A stretch of DNA of 64,000 nucleotides from Oceanibium sediminis. GTDB taxonomy: Bacteria; Pseudomonadota; Alphaproteobacteria; Rhodobacterales; Rhodobacteraceae. The notes beneath the pieces were generated by a model. It worked only from the letters and a program-made list of their open reading frames with translations, did not search any database and was not told the origin of the DNA. A program made the translations under genes and the position numbers. This document shows, piece by piece, positions 17,736 to 25,626 of the stretch. The first letter of the stretch is position 1, and the number at the start of each line of letters is the position of its first letter. The stretch spans positions 186,001 to 250,000 of the forward strand of contig NZ_QGNX01000005.1 of NCBI RefSeq assembly GCF_003265325.1, given 5' to 3'.

Positions 17736-19084
17736 GCCGAAGTCGCCGCGATTTCCTGGGTGTAGCGGGTCAGCGCGAGGTCGAGCATTTCCGTGATCTC
17801 GTCCAGCTGCGGCTCGGTGACGATCAGCGGCGGGGCGACGATGAAGTGATCGCCCTCGGTGCCGTTGCGGGTGCGCCGGGCATAGATGATGAGCCCGGCC
17901 TCGTAGGCGATCTGCACGAAACGCTCGAAAGCGCGCAGCCGCGCGGGCAGGGGGGCCTTGGTGGTGCGGTCGGACATGAATTCGAAGGCTTGCAGCAGCC
18001 CCAGGCCGCGCACGTCGCCGATGATCTCGTGGCGCGCCATCAGGCCGTTCAGGCGCTGGGTCAGAACCGGGCCCATGCGCGCGGCGTTTCCGGCCAGGTC
18101 CATGCGCTCGATCTCGTCCAGCACGCCAAGCCCGGCGGCGCAGGACAGCGGGTTGCCCGCATAGGTGAAGCCGTTCGCAAAGCCCCCCGCCGCGATCACC
18201 GGCGCGACCAGCCGGTCGCTGGCGATCATCGCGCCAAGGGGCGCATAGCCCGCTCCGAGGCCCTTGGACATCACGACGATATCGGGCTGCATGTTCCAGT
18301 GTTCGCCCGCCAGGAAACGCCCCGTGCGCGCCGCGCCGGTCATCACCTCGTCCATGATGAGCAGCACGCCGTGGGCCTTGCAGATGTCCTGCACCGCCTC
18401 CATGTAGCCCGCGGGCGGCACCAGCGCCCCGGTGGAGGCGCCGCCGACCGGCTCCAGGATGAAGGCGAGCACGCTGTCGGGGCCCTCGCGCTCGATCAGC
18501 GCTTTGAGCGCCTGGGCATAGAGCTGGCCGGTGGCCGGGTCGTCCGGGTCCAGCCCGTCGAGATAGGCGCGCGGCGCGGGCACTTTCGGCATTGCCTGCA
18601 TCATCGGCGTGAAAGGCGCGGTCAGCGGATCGTAGCCCGTCAGCGCCAGCGCGCCGAGGGTGCAGCCGTGGTAGCTGGGCGTGCGGCTGATGACCTTCCA
18701 GCGGCTCGACTCGCCGGTTTGAACGGCGAACTGCCGGGCGAGCTTGATGGCGCTTTCCACCGCCTCGGAGCCGCCGGTCACGAAGAAGACCTTGTTCAGA
18801 TCACCGGGACACAGCCCCGCCAGCCGCGTGGCCAGCCCTTCGGAAGCCTCGGTCTGGAACTGGGTGCGGTAGCCGAACGTCGCCAGCTCCATCTGCTTCT
18901 TCATCACCTCGAGCACATGGGCGTTACCGTGTCCGATGTTGCAGACCATCGCGCCGCTGGACCCGTCGAGGTATCGTCGGCCGTCCTGGTCCCACATGTA
19001 GACGCCCTTGGCCTGTTCGAGGAAAGGCTTGCCCTGTCCGGTGAGGTAGAACAGGTGGCTTTCGGATACGGCGGCGGCCATCAT
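17732..19084 (-). CDS. Class III PLP-dependent aminotransferase
   Basis: Fold-type I aminotransferase of the omega-/beta-amino acid group. In the 450-residue product, VTGGSEAVESAIKLAR lies at 102-117, Asp245 in LLIMDEVMTG contacts the PLP ring nitrogen and Lys274 in MSKGLGAGYAPLGAM is the Schiff-base lysine. The frame runs to 19105, but the ATG at 19084 gives a 4-bp ATGA overlap with the potA-like stop codon, the same arrangement as at the next three joints. The role is likely transamination of an imported amine or beta-amino acid to supply the BKACE. Putrescine, beta-alanine or beta-lysine-like substrates are all possible. Confidence 0.9.
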   Translation of the reverse strand: MMAAAVSESHLFYLTGQGKPFLEQAKGVYMWDQDGRRYLDGSSGAMVCNIGHGNAHVLEVMKKQMELATFGYRTQFQTEASEGLATRLAGLCPGDLNKVFFVTGGSEAVESAIKLARQFAVQTGESSRWKVISRTPSYHGCTLGALALTGYDPLTAPFTPMMQAMPKVPAPRAYLDGLDPDDPATGQLYAQALKALIEREGPDSVLAFILEPVGGASTGALVPPAGYMEAVQDICKAHGVLLIMDEVMTGAARTGRFLAGEHWNMQPDIVVMSKGLGAGYAPLGAMIASDRLVAPVIAAGGFANGFTYAGNPLSCAAGLGVLDEIERMDLAGNAARMGPVLTQRLNGLMARHEIIGDVRGLGLLQAFEFMSDRTTKAPLPARLRAFERFVQIAYEAGLIIYARRTRNGTEGDHFIVAPPLIVTEPQLDEITEMLDLALTRYTQEIAATSA

Positions 19085-20160
19085 TCGGCCCCCAGCGCCG
19101 CGCAATCGCGTTGCCGGAAATGCAGGCTTACGGGCTGGCCCTTGGCGAAGGGGCGCTCGTCGATCATGTTGATAGCCTGAAGCTGCGTCTCGCCCGAGCG
19201 GACGAAATAGCGCACGGCCTGGCCCTGGTAGTCCACGGTTTCGACAACGCCGGGGATGCTGATCGTGTCCTCCTTGCGTGCATCCTCGCCCGCCAGCACC
19301 AGCTTTTCGGCGCGCAGCACCAGCTTCGCGCCCGCGCCGGGGCGCACCGCCGGGGCCTTGGCACGGGGCACGGTAATCCGGCCCAGTAGGGGCACGTCGA
19401 TCAGCACCGCCGTGCCGTCGGCCTGCTCGCAGGTACCATCCAGGATGTTGGAGGCCCCGAGGAAATTCGCCACGAATTCCGAGCCGGGGGCGTTGTAGAC
19501 CTCTTCTGGGGTGCCGACCTGCTCGACATGGCCTGCGCTCATCACGACGATCTTGTCGGACATGGCCAGCGCCTCGCTCTGGTCGTGGGTGACGAAAACG
19601 GTCGTGACGCCGATGCGGTCCTGAATGCGCTTCAACTCGATGCGCATATCCTCGCGCAGGTTGGCGTCCAACGCGGAAAGCGGCTCATCCAGCAACAGGA
19701 CGGAGGGTTCGATCACAATCGCCCGCGCAAGCGCGATGCGCTGTTGCTGGCCGCCGGACAGGGCCTTGGGGTATTTCGCGCCGCTGTCAGGCAATTGCAC
19801 GAGGTCGAGCGCGCGGCGCACGCGCTCTTCCATTTCGGCGCGGCTGACATCGCGGTATTTCAGGCCGAAGGCGACATTCTCGGCCACGGTCTTGTGCGGG
19901 AACAGCGCGTAGTTCTGGAACACGATGCCAAGGTTGCGCTTGTGGATCGGTACGTCGTTGATGCGCTGGCCGTTGATCAGGATGTTGCCCTCGGTCGGGT
20001 CGAGCAGACCCGCGATCATGCGCAGGTTCGTCGTCTTGCCGCAGCCCGAGGGGCCCAGCAGGGTGACGAACTCCCCGTCGTCCATTTCAAGGCTGGTCTG
20101 GTGGACGGCCGTGAAGGTGCCGAAGCGCTTGACCACATTTTCCAAGGCAACCGTGCTCAT
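19081..20160 (-). CDS. potA: Polyamine-type ABC transporter ATP-binding protein
   Basis: Cytosolic ATPase of an importer in the spermidine/putrescine (PotA) family. The 359 residues contain Walker A GPSGCGKTT (36-44), the signature LSGGQQQR (134-141), Walker B LLLDEP (155-160) followed by LSALDANLRE, and a C-terminal TOBE domain from about 235. It follows the binding-protein gene (55-bp gap) and overlaps the aminotransferase by 4 bp, tying import to catabolism. The gene symbol reflects family membership, not proven spermidine transport. Confidence 0.9.
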   Translation of the reverse strand: MSTVALENVVKRFGTFTAVHQTSLEMDDGEFVTLLGPSGCGKTTNLRMIAGLLDPTEGNILINGQRINDVPIHKRNLGIVFQNYALFPHKTVAENVAFGLKYRDVSRAEMEERVRRALDLVQLPDSGAKYPKALSGGQQQRIALARAIVIEPSVLLLDEPLSALDANLREDMRIELKRIQDRIGVTTVFVTHDQSEALAMSDKIVVMSAGHVEQVGTPEEVYNAPGSEFVANFLGASNILDGTCEQADGTAVLIDVPLLGRITVPRAKAPAVRPGAGAKLVLRAEKLVLAGEDARKEDTISIPGVVETVDYQGQAVRYFVRSGETQLQAINMIDERPFAKGQPVSLHFRQRDCAALGAE

Positions 20161-20215
20161 GGGTATTCCCCGCAGAGGTGGCCCCCGCCCGAAGGTCGGG
20201 CAGGGGCGGGTGACG

Positions 20216-21367
20216 TCAGTATCCGCGCTTCACGCGGCCGAAGGTTTCGGACCAGACCTGCTCGTTGCCGTTCCAGAAGGCGGGATCGGCGAAGACCAGC
20301 CCGTCCAGCGTGCCGGTCGGATCGAAGGCAGGCAGCGTCGGGATCTTGGCACCGAGATCGACCTTCGAGGGATCGAGCGCGGGCGGGTAGTTCTGCCCCT
20401 CGGCCACCGCGATGGAGGTTTCGGGCGCGAGCATGAAGTTCAGCAGTTCCTCGCAGGCCTCCAGCGGCGAACCCTTCAGCACGAACAGGCATTCCTGCCA
20501 GCCAAAGCCGTTGGGCGGGTCCATGTAGCCGATGTTGTGGCCCTGCTCCTGCAGCGCGTAGATGCGGCCCGACCACCCTTCGGTGACGTAGATCTCGCCC
20601 TCGGCCAGAAGGCTCATCAGTTCCGCGCCCGAGGTCCAGTACTTCAGCGCCAGGTCGCGGTGGGTGCGGATCGCGTCCCAGGCGGCCTCGACGTCCTGGA
20701 TATCGTTCGGGTTCTGGTCGGTCTGAAGCGCGGCGTACCACATGCGGGTGCGCCAGTCGTCCCAGCCGCCGATCTTGCCCTTCAGCGCCTCGTCGATCAG
20801 GATCTTCGCACCCTTTTCCTGCATCTCCTCGTCCGAGATGTGATCACGGTTATAGGCGATGCCGGTGGTGCCGTAGTCATAAGGAACGCAGGACAGCGTC
20901 CCGCCGGAGACCTTGCGGAACACGTCGATCAGCTTCGGGATAACGAATTCAAGGTTTGGAATGTTAGCCTCGTTCAGCTCCGTGCTGAGGCCGAGGTTGT
21001 GATAGCGCGCGTAGTCGAACACGCCCGACAGGTGCGCCAGGTTGTATTCGCCGGGCTGTGCGGCCTTCACGCGGCTGAGGTATTCGTCACCGCCGCCGAA
21101 GGTGCCGTCCACGACCTCGATCCCGGTTTTCTCGGTGAAGGGACCGAAGGCGTGTTCGCGGAACGCCTCGGACACGACGCCGCCCCAGCCGTCAAAGCGG
21201 ACCTGGCTGACGGTCTGCGCGGTCGCGTAGCGTGCGAAGGGCGTCTGCACGCCGTAGGCCAGGCCGGCCGCGCCGATCAGGCCGAGGAAGCTGCGGCGGT
21301 CGATGTCTCCGTTCTGGTAGCGCTCGCGCAGGCGCTCATAGCGGGTCGTATTGTCCATCTTTGTCAT
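20216..21367 (-). CDS. ABC transporter substrate-binding protein, PotD/PotF family
   Basis: Periplasmic binding protein of the adjacent importer, 383 residues. The N-terminus has an unusually long charged lead and an RRSFLGLIGAAGLA stretch, resembling a Tat signal (one Arg pair, then hydrophobic). The mature part starts near QTVSQVRFDGWGG. A strong AAGGAGAGAG precedes the start. It resembles bacterial extracellular solute-binding proteins for polyamines and related amines; the ligand cannot be read from the sequence. The gene order is potB, potC, binding protein, potA. Confidence 0.88.
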   Translation of the reverse strand: MTKMDNTTRYERLRERYQNGDIDRRSFLGLIGAAGLAYGVQTPFARYATAQTVSQVRFDGWGGVVSEAFREHAFGPFTEKTGIEVVDGTFGGGDEYLSRVKAAQPGEYNLAHLSGVFDYARYHNLGLSTELNEANIPNLEFVIPKLIDVFRKVSGGTLSCVPYDYGTTGIAYNRDHISDEEMQEKGAKILIDEALKGKIGGWDDWRTRMWYAALQTDQNPNDIQDVEAAWDAIRTHRDLALKYWTSGAELMSLLAEGEIYVTEGWSGRIYALQEQGHNIGYMDPPNGFGWQECLFVLKGSPLEACEELLNFMLAPETSIAVAEGQNYPPALDPSKVDLGAKIPTLPAFDPTGTLDGLVFADPAFWNGNEQVWSETFGRVKRGY

Positions 21368-21402
21368 GGGTCACTCTCTCCTTGTTGGGGGTTGCAGCGG
21401 CG

Positions 21403-22197
21403 TCAGGCGCCGCTTTTCTGATTTATCTTTCTCGCAATCGCCAATCCCAGCAGGGGCAGGCCCACGGTGATCAGGATCATGACGGTGCCAAGGGCGTTGA
21501 TCTCGGGGCTGATGGAATTGCGCAGCATCGCGAAGATCTGGGTCGGCACGGTTTCCACGCCGCCCGGCTTCCAGAACAGGGTGCCGGTGATGTCGTCAAA
21601 GCTGATGGTGAAGGCGAACAGCGCCCCCGCCAAAACTGCGGGCATCAACAGCGGGAGGGTGATCTGGAAAAACGTCTGCATGGGCGAGGCGCCAAGGCTC
21701 ATCGCCGCCTCCTCCACGTCGCGGCGGATGCTGACAAGGCGCGCCTGCACGACCAGCAGCACGAAGGGCAGGGTGAAGATCACGTGCCCCATCAGCAGCA
21801 GCGGGAAGCTTTTCGGCAGGCTCAGGAAGTTCAGGAACAGCAGAAGCGCGACCGCCAGCACCACCTCGGGCACCAGGATCGGCGCGATCAGCATGGTGGA
21901 GATAATGTTTTCCCCCGGCACGCGGTAGCGCACCAGCGCCAGGCTGGCGAGCACGCCAAGGGTGGTAGAAATCGCCGCCGTCAGCGCGCCCAGCAGCAGC
22001 GAGGTGCGGAACGCCCGCAGGATCGCGTCGTTCTGGGACAGCTCGACGAACCACTGGAGGCTGAAGCCCGTCATCGGGAAACTGCCAAACTGGTTCGCGT
22101 TGAAGCTGAGCAGCACCACGACCGCGATCGGCAGGAACATGAACGCATAGACCAGCAGCGTCCACGCCCGGATTGCCTGCCATCCCCATCCGCGCAT
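21403..22197 (-). CDS. potC: ABC transporter permease, PotC family
   Basis: Second inner-membrane permease of the importer, 264 residues with six hydrophobic segments and the ATPase-contact EAA loop seen as EEAAMSLGASPMQTFFQITLP. The longest open frame runs far upstream out of frame with potB; the true start is ATG at 22197, whose A is also the last base of the potB stop codon (TGATG). It ends 35 bp before the binding-protein gene. Confidence 0.92.
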   Translation of the reverse strand: MRGWGWQAIRAWTLLVYAFMFLPIAVVVLLSFNANQFGSFPMTGFSLQWFVELSQNDAILRAFRTSLLLGALTAAISTTLGVLASLALVRYRVPGENIISTMLIAPILVPEVVLAVALLLFLNFLSLPKSFPLLLMGHVIFTLPFVLLVVQARLVSIRRDVEEAAMSLGASPMQTFFQITLPLLMPAVLAGALFAFTISFDDITGTLFWKPGGVETVPTQIFAMLRNSISPEINALGTVMILITVGLPLLGLAIARKINQKSGA

Positions 22198-23063
22198 CAG
22201 CCCAACCCCTTCATCAGTTGGGTCATGCCAAGGTAGCGGTTGTAGATCATCACCAGCACGCCAAGCACCGCCAGCAACATCAGCGACAGGGCCGAGCCGA
22301 GCGGCCAGTTCAGCTGCGTGATGATCGCCTCGAACACCAGGTTGGCGAACATCGCATCCCGCGGCCCGCCCAGCACCAGCGGCGTGATATAGGTGCCCGC
22401 GCCGAGGACGAAGCACAGCAGCCCGCCCGCCGCCAGCCCCGGCAGGGACAGGGGCAGCGTCACGTTCAGGAAGCTCTGCCAGCGCGTCGCGCCCAGCGAG
22501 TTCGCCGCGTCCTCGAGGTTGGTGTCGATCCCGTCCAGGCTGACGAAGACGTTCAGCACCATGAACGGCAAGAGGTAGTGGATCAGACCTAGGATCACCG
22601 TCGCCTCGTTGTAGAGCATCTGGATCGGCTCCGTGATGACGCCAAGCGCCATCAGCGCCGAGTTCAGCGCCCCCGACACGCCGAGGATGTTGATCCAGCT
22701 CATCGTGCGGATGATGTAGCTGATCCAGAACGGCAACATCAGCAACAGCAGCAGGATCGCCTTGTTCCCCTTCGAGCGGGCGATGAAATAGGCGGCCGGA
22801 TAGCCCATCAGCGCGCAGAAGAAGGTGGTGATCGCGGCAATGCGCAGCGTGGAGAGCAGAATGTCGCGATAAAACGCATCCCCCAGCGCCTTTTGCCAGT
22901 TGTCGAGGTGAAAGCCCGGGTCGTCCGCGCCGGTCGCCGTGCGAAGCCAGAAAGAATAGACGACGATGAAGAGCAGGGGGACGAACAACAGAAGGGTCAC
23001 CGACGTCAGGGCCGGTGTGAGTAATATCCAGGGCTGTTTGCGCTCTCTGGCTTCTACGGACAT
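22197..23063 (-). CDS. potB: ABC transporter permease, PotB family
   Basis: First gene of the leftward operon; an inner-membrane permease of 288 residues. A hydrophobic helix near 13-38 is followed by a periplasmic loop, five further helices and the EAA loop LEDAANSLGATRWQSFLNVTLP. AAAGGGA lies 8 bp before the ATG. On the same strand a perfect TATAAT (bases 23109 to 23104) lies about 40 bp upstream inside the LysR-type box, consistent with activator-dependent transcription. Confidence 0.92.
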   Translation of the reverse strand: MSVEARERKQPWILLTPALTSVTLLLFVPLLFIVVYSFWLRTATGADDPGFHLDNWQKALGDAFYRDILLSTLRIAAITTFFCALMGYPAAYFIARSKGNKAILLLLLMLPFWISYIIRTMSWINILGVSGALNSALMALGVITEPIQMLYNEATVILGLIHYLLPFMVLNVFVSLDGIDTNLEDAANSLGATRWQSFLNVTLPLSLPGLAAGGLLCFVLGAGTYITPLVLGGPRDAMFANLVFEAIITQLNWPLGSALSLMLLAVLGVLVMIYNRYLGMTQLMKGLG

Positions 23064-23103
23064 TCTTTTTCCCTTTGGTGGGGCTATGTTGACAACAGGA
23101 CAT

Positions 23104-23124
23104 ATTATAGATCAAATAGATAAT
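23104..23124. promoter_or_regulatory. LysR-type regulator box between potB and the LysR gene
   Basis: ATTAT (23104-23108), 11 bp, ATAAT (23120-23124): the classic T-N11-A inverted repeat bound by LysR-family regulators. It lies in the 87-bp divergent gap, 27 bp before the LysR start codon, and overlaps a perfect TATAAT on the minus strand in front of potB. Confidence 0.65.
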
Positions 23125-23127
23125 CGA

Positions 23128-23140
23128 TATAGTTACTATA
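23128..23140. promoter_or_regulatory. Second palindrome in the LysR-potB gap
   Basis: TATAGT-T-ACTATA is a perfect 6-bp inverted repeat around one base, starting 4 bp after the LysR box. It could be a second operator half-site region or a promoter element; it ends 10 bp before the LysR start. Confidence 0.4.
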
Positions 23141-23150
23141 GGCATCATCT

Positions 23151-24107
23151 ATGGCCCGACCCGATCAAGCGGCAACCGTCGCCAGGCAACTGGACTGGAA
23201 CCTGCTGCGCACCTTTGTCGTCCTGTCCGAAAGCGCTTCGGTCAGCGATGCGGCGGGGCGGCTGGGGCTGAAGCAGCCCAGCGTCTCGGCCGCGTTGAAA
23301 CGGCTGGAAATGGTGCTCGGCAAGCAGCTGATCGATCGCGGGCCGGGCCGGTTCGCCCTGACCGAGGCGGGCGAGATGCTGCGCCGCGAGGCGATGGAGA
23401 TCAACGGCCAGGTCCTGCGCCTCGCCACCCTGATGCGCGACGTCACGGACGAGGTGACGGGAGACGTGCGAATCGCGCTGGCCAGTCACGTGGTCTGCCC
23501 GCTGCTCGACGATGCGCTGGGGGATTTCCACCGCACGCACCCCAAGGCGACGCTGTCCATCGCGGTGCACTCCAGCATCGATGCCATCGACGCGGTCGCC
23601 TCGGGGCGGGCGGCCTTCGCGGTGGCGCTGGTGCGCAACCACAGCCCGAAACTGGAATATGCCCGGCTCTACCGTGAGCGCTTCGGCCTGTTCTGCGGCC
23701 CGAACCATCCCCTGTTCGGCCGCCCCGGGCTGAAGCCCGAGGACCTGGCCGGGTTCACCGCCGTCAGCTTCGACACCGACCGCCTGCAGGACGTGCTACG
23801 CCAGGTCGCGCTGCTGCGCGCGCGGGTGAACCTGAGCGACCAAATCGTCGGCACCTCCAGCGCGCTGGAGGAGGTGCGCCGCATGATTATCGCGGGGCTT
23901 GGCATCGGCGCGTTGCCGGTGCACGTTGCGGCGCGCGACGTGCGTGACGGGCTGCTCTGGCCGCTGCCCCCGCATGAGAACCTGCCGGCGGTGGACGTCT
24001 ACCTGACCCACAACCCCAAGGCGCGCCTGAACCGCGCCGAGGCGGCCCTGCTGGGGATGGTGCTCAAGCGGATCGCGGACGTGCCGATGGCGGAACGAAC
24101 CTACTGA
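23151..24107 (+). CDS. LysR-family transcriptional regulator
   Basis: A 318-residue regulator with an N-terminal winged helix-turn-helix (about residues 15-74, VLSESASVSDAAGRLGLKQPSVSAALKRLE) and an effector-binding domain of the periplasmic-binding-protein fold (from about 100). It is divergently transcribed from the pot-aminotransferase operon with one LysR box between them, the usual layout for an activator of the neighbouring operon. An M20 amidohydrolase follows 22 bp downstream on the same strand. The inducer is unknown, but is probably the imported compound or an intermediate. Confidence 0.92.
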   Translation: MARPDQAATVARQLDWNLLRTFVVLSESASVSDAAGRLGLKQPSVSAALKRLEMVLGKQLIDRGPGRFALTEAGEMLRREAMEINGQVLRLATLMRDVTDEVTGDVRIALASHVVCPLLDDALGDFHRTHPKATLSIAVHSSIDAIDAVASGRAAFAVALVRNHSPKLEYARLYRERFGLFCGPNHPLFGRPGLKPEDLAGFTAVSFDTDRLQDVLRQVALLRARVNLSDQIVGTSSALEEVRRMIIAGLGIGALPVHVAARDVRDGLLWPLPPHENLPAVDVYLTHNPKARLNRAEAALLGMVLKRIADVPMAERTY

Positions 24108-24129
24108 CCCAGTCTAGAAGGTGGACGAT

Positions 24130-25296
24130 ATGCAGACCCCGAACCTGTCCGACCTGGTATCCTGGCGGCGTGCGCTGCACCGCCAGCCCGAGATCTCGGG
24201 CGAGGAGGCGCGCACCGCCGAGACCGTGTGCGCCAGGTTGCAGCCCCTGAAGCCCGACGCGCTGGTCACCGGCCTTGGCGGGCACGGTGTGCTGGCGCAG
24301 TTCCGTGGCGCGGCCCCAGCGGTAAGGGTGCTTGTGCGCTGCGAGTTGGACGGTTTGCCGATCGCGGAAACCAACAGCTTCGCCCACCGCTCCGAGATCC
24401 AGGGCAAGGGCCATCTCTGCGGGCATGACGGGCATATGGCCATCGTCATGGGCGTCGCCGAGCGGCTGGCGGCCCGGCGGATCGATCACGCGGATGTCCT
24501 GCTGCTGTTCCAGCCCGCCGAGGAAACCGGCGCCGGGGCGAAAGCCGTGCTGGAGGATCCGAAATTCGCGCCCTTCACCCCCGATATCGCCGTCGCGCTT
24601 CACAACATCCCCGGCTTGCCGCTGGGCCAGGTCCAGGTGCGCCCGGGCCCGGTCAGTTGCGCCTCCGCGGGGCTGAAGATCACGCTGATCGGCAAGACGG
24701 CCCACGCCTCGCAGCCCGAAACCGGCCTGTCGCCCGCGGGGGCGATGATGCGCATCATGACCGGCCTGCAGGAGCTGAACAGCCCGCCCCCCGCCACCGG
24801 CGTGCCCGCGCGGATGGCGACGCTGACCCACGCCGCGCTGGGCGAGCCGACCTTCGGCGTCGCACCGGGCCGGGCCGAGGTCTTCGTGACCCTGCGCGCG
24901 GTGCGCGACGCCGACATGACCAACCTGTGCGCGCAGGCCGAGGGGCTGACCCGGCAGATCGCCGCCGCCGCCGGCCTGCGGGCCGAGCTGTCGTGGCACG
25001 ACGTCTTCCACGCCACGACCAATGACACGGACCTGGCTGCGCTCATCGCCGACGCGGTGCGGGGGCAAGGCATCGCCTGCCAGGACCAGCCCCACCCGAT
25101 GCGCTGGTCCGAGGATTTCGGCCGCTTCGGCGCCGTCTCCCGCGCCGCGCTGTTCCTTCTGGGCGCGGGGGAGGGGACGCCCGCGCTGCACAACCCGGAC
25201 TACGACTTCCCCGATGCGCTGATCGGGACCGGCGTTTCAGCGTTCCTGGGAATCATCGGGAAGTGCGGGGCCCTGCCGGCTCGCGCGGTGCCCTGA
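24130..25296 (+). CDS. M20-family amidohydrolase (hippurate hydrolase/aminoacylase type)
   Basis: Binuclear-metal amidohydrolase of the M20D type, which removes acyl groups from N-acyl amino acids. Metal-site motifs are visible: HLCGHDGHMA, the Glu pair in QPAEETGAGAK and ALHNIPGLP; a dimerisation domain occupies the middle. ATG at 24130 has AAGG 8 bp upstream, while the in-frame GTG at 24121 would have none, so the 388-residue product is preferred. It lies directly behind the LysR gene and probably belongs to the same regulon; with the HDAC-like enzyme it makes a second deacylase in the island. Confidence 0.9.
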   Translation: MQTPNLSDLVSWRRALHRQPEISGEEARTAETVCARLQPLKPDALVTGLGGHGVLAQFRGAAPAVRVLVRCELDGLPIAETNSFAHRSEIQGKGHLCGHDGHMAIVMGVAERLAARRIDHADVLLLFQPAEETGAGAKAVLEDPKFAPFTPDIAVALHNIPGLPLGQVQVRPGPVSCASAGLKITLIGKTAHASQPETGLSPAGAMMRIMTGLQELNSPPPATGVPARMATLTHAALGEPTFGVAPGRAEVFVTLRAVRDADMTNLCAQAEGLTRQIAAAAGLRAELSWHDVFHATTNDTDLAALIADAVRGQGIACQDQPHPMRWSEDFGRFGAVSRAALFLLGAGEGTPALHNPDYDFPDALIGTGVSAFLGIIGKCGALPARAVP

Positions 25297-25321
25297 AAAG
25301 CGGCGCATGAAATCGGGGCGC

Positions 25322-25409
25322 TGGCGGAGAGACAGGGATTCGAACCCTGGGAGGCTTGCACCTCAACGGTTTTCAAGACCGCCGCATTCGACCACTCTGC
25401 CACCTCTCC
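25322..25409 (-). tRNA. tRNA-Ser (anticodon TGA)
   Basis: An 88-nt gene with a GGAGAGG/TCTCTCC acceptor arm, a long variable arm typical of tRNA-Ser, the anticodon loop CTTGAAA giving TGA (UCA/UCG codons) and an encoded CCA. Confidence 0.95.
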
Positions 25410-25626
25410 ACACGCGGGGTGGTCTAGCTTGTGCGGGGGGGGAATTCAAGAAGCCGTCATCGGCGGCGGTTCGCTGACGAAAGGCGTCTATGCCTTTCCA
25501 AGCGGTATGTTTCTGCGTAGACTTCGCCGCGACAGAATGGCCGGAACCAACGGCCACGATCCAAGAGCGGTTCGCACCCGGGGGAAGACCGTCGCTTTCC
25601 CTCTTCGGGTCAGTAAGGAGAACAGG

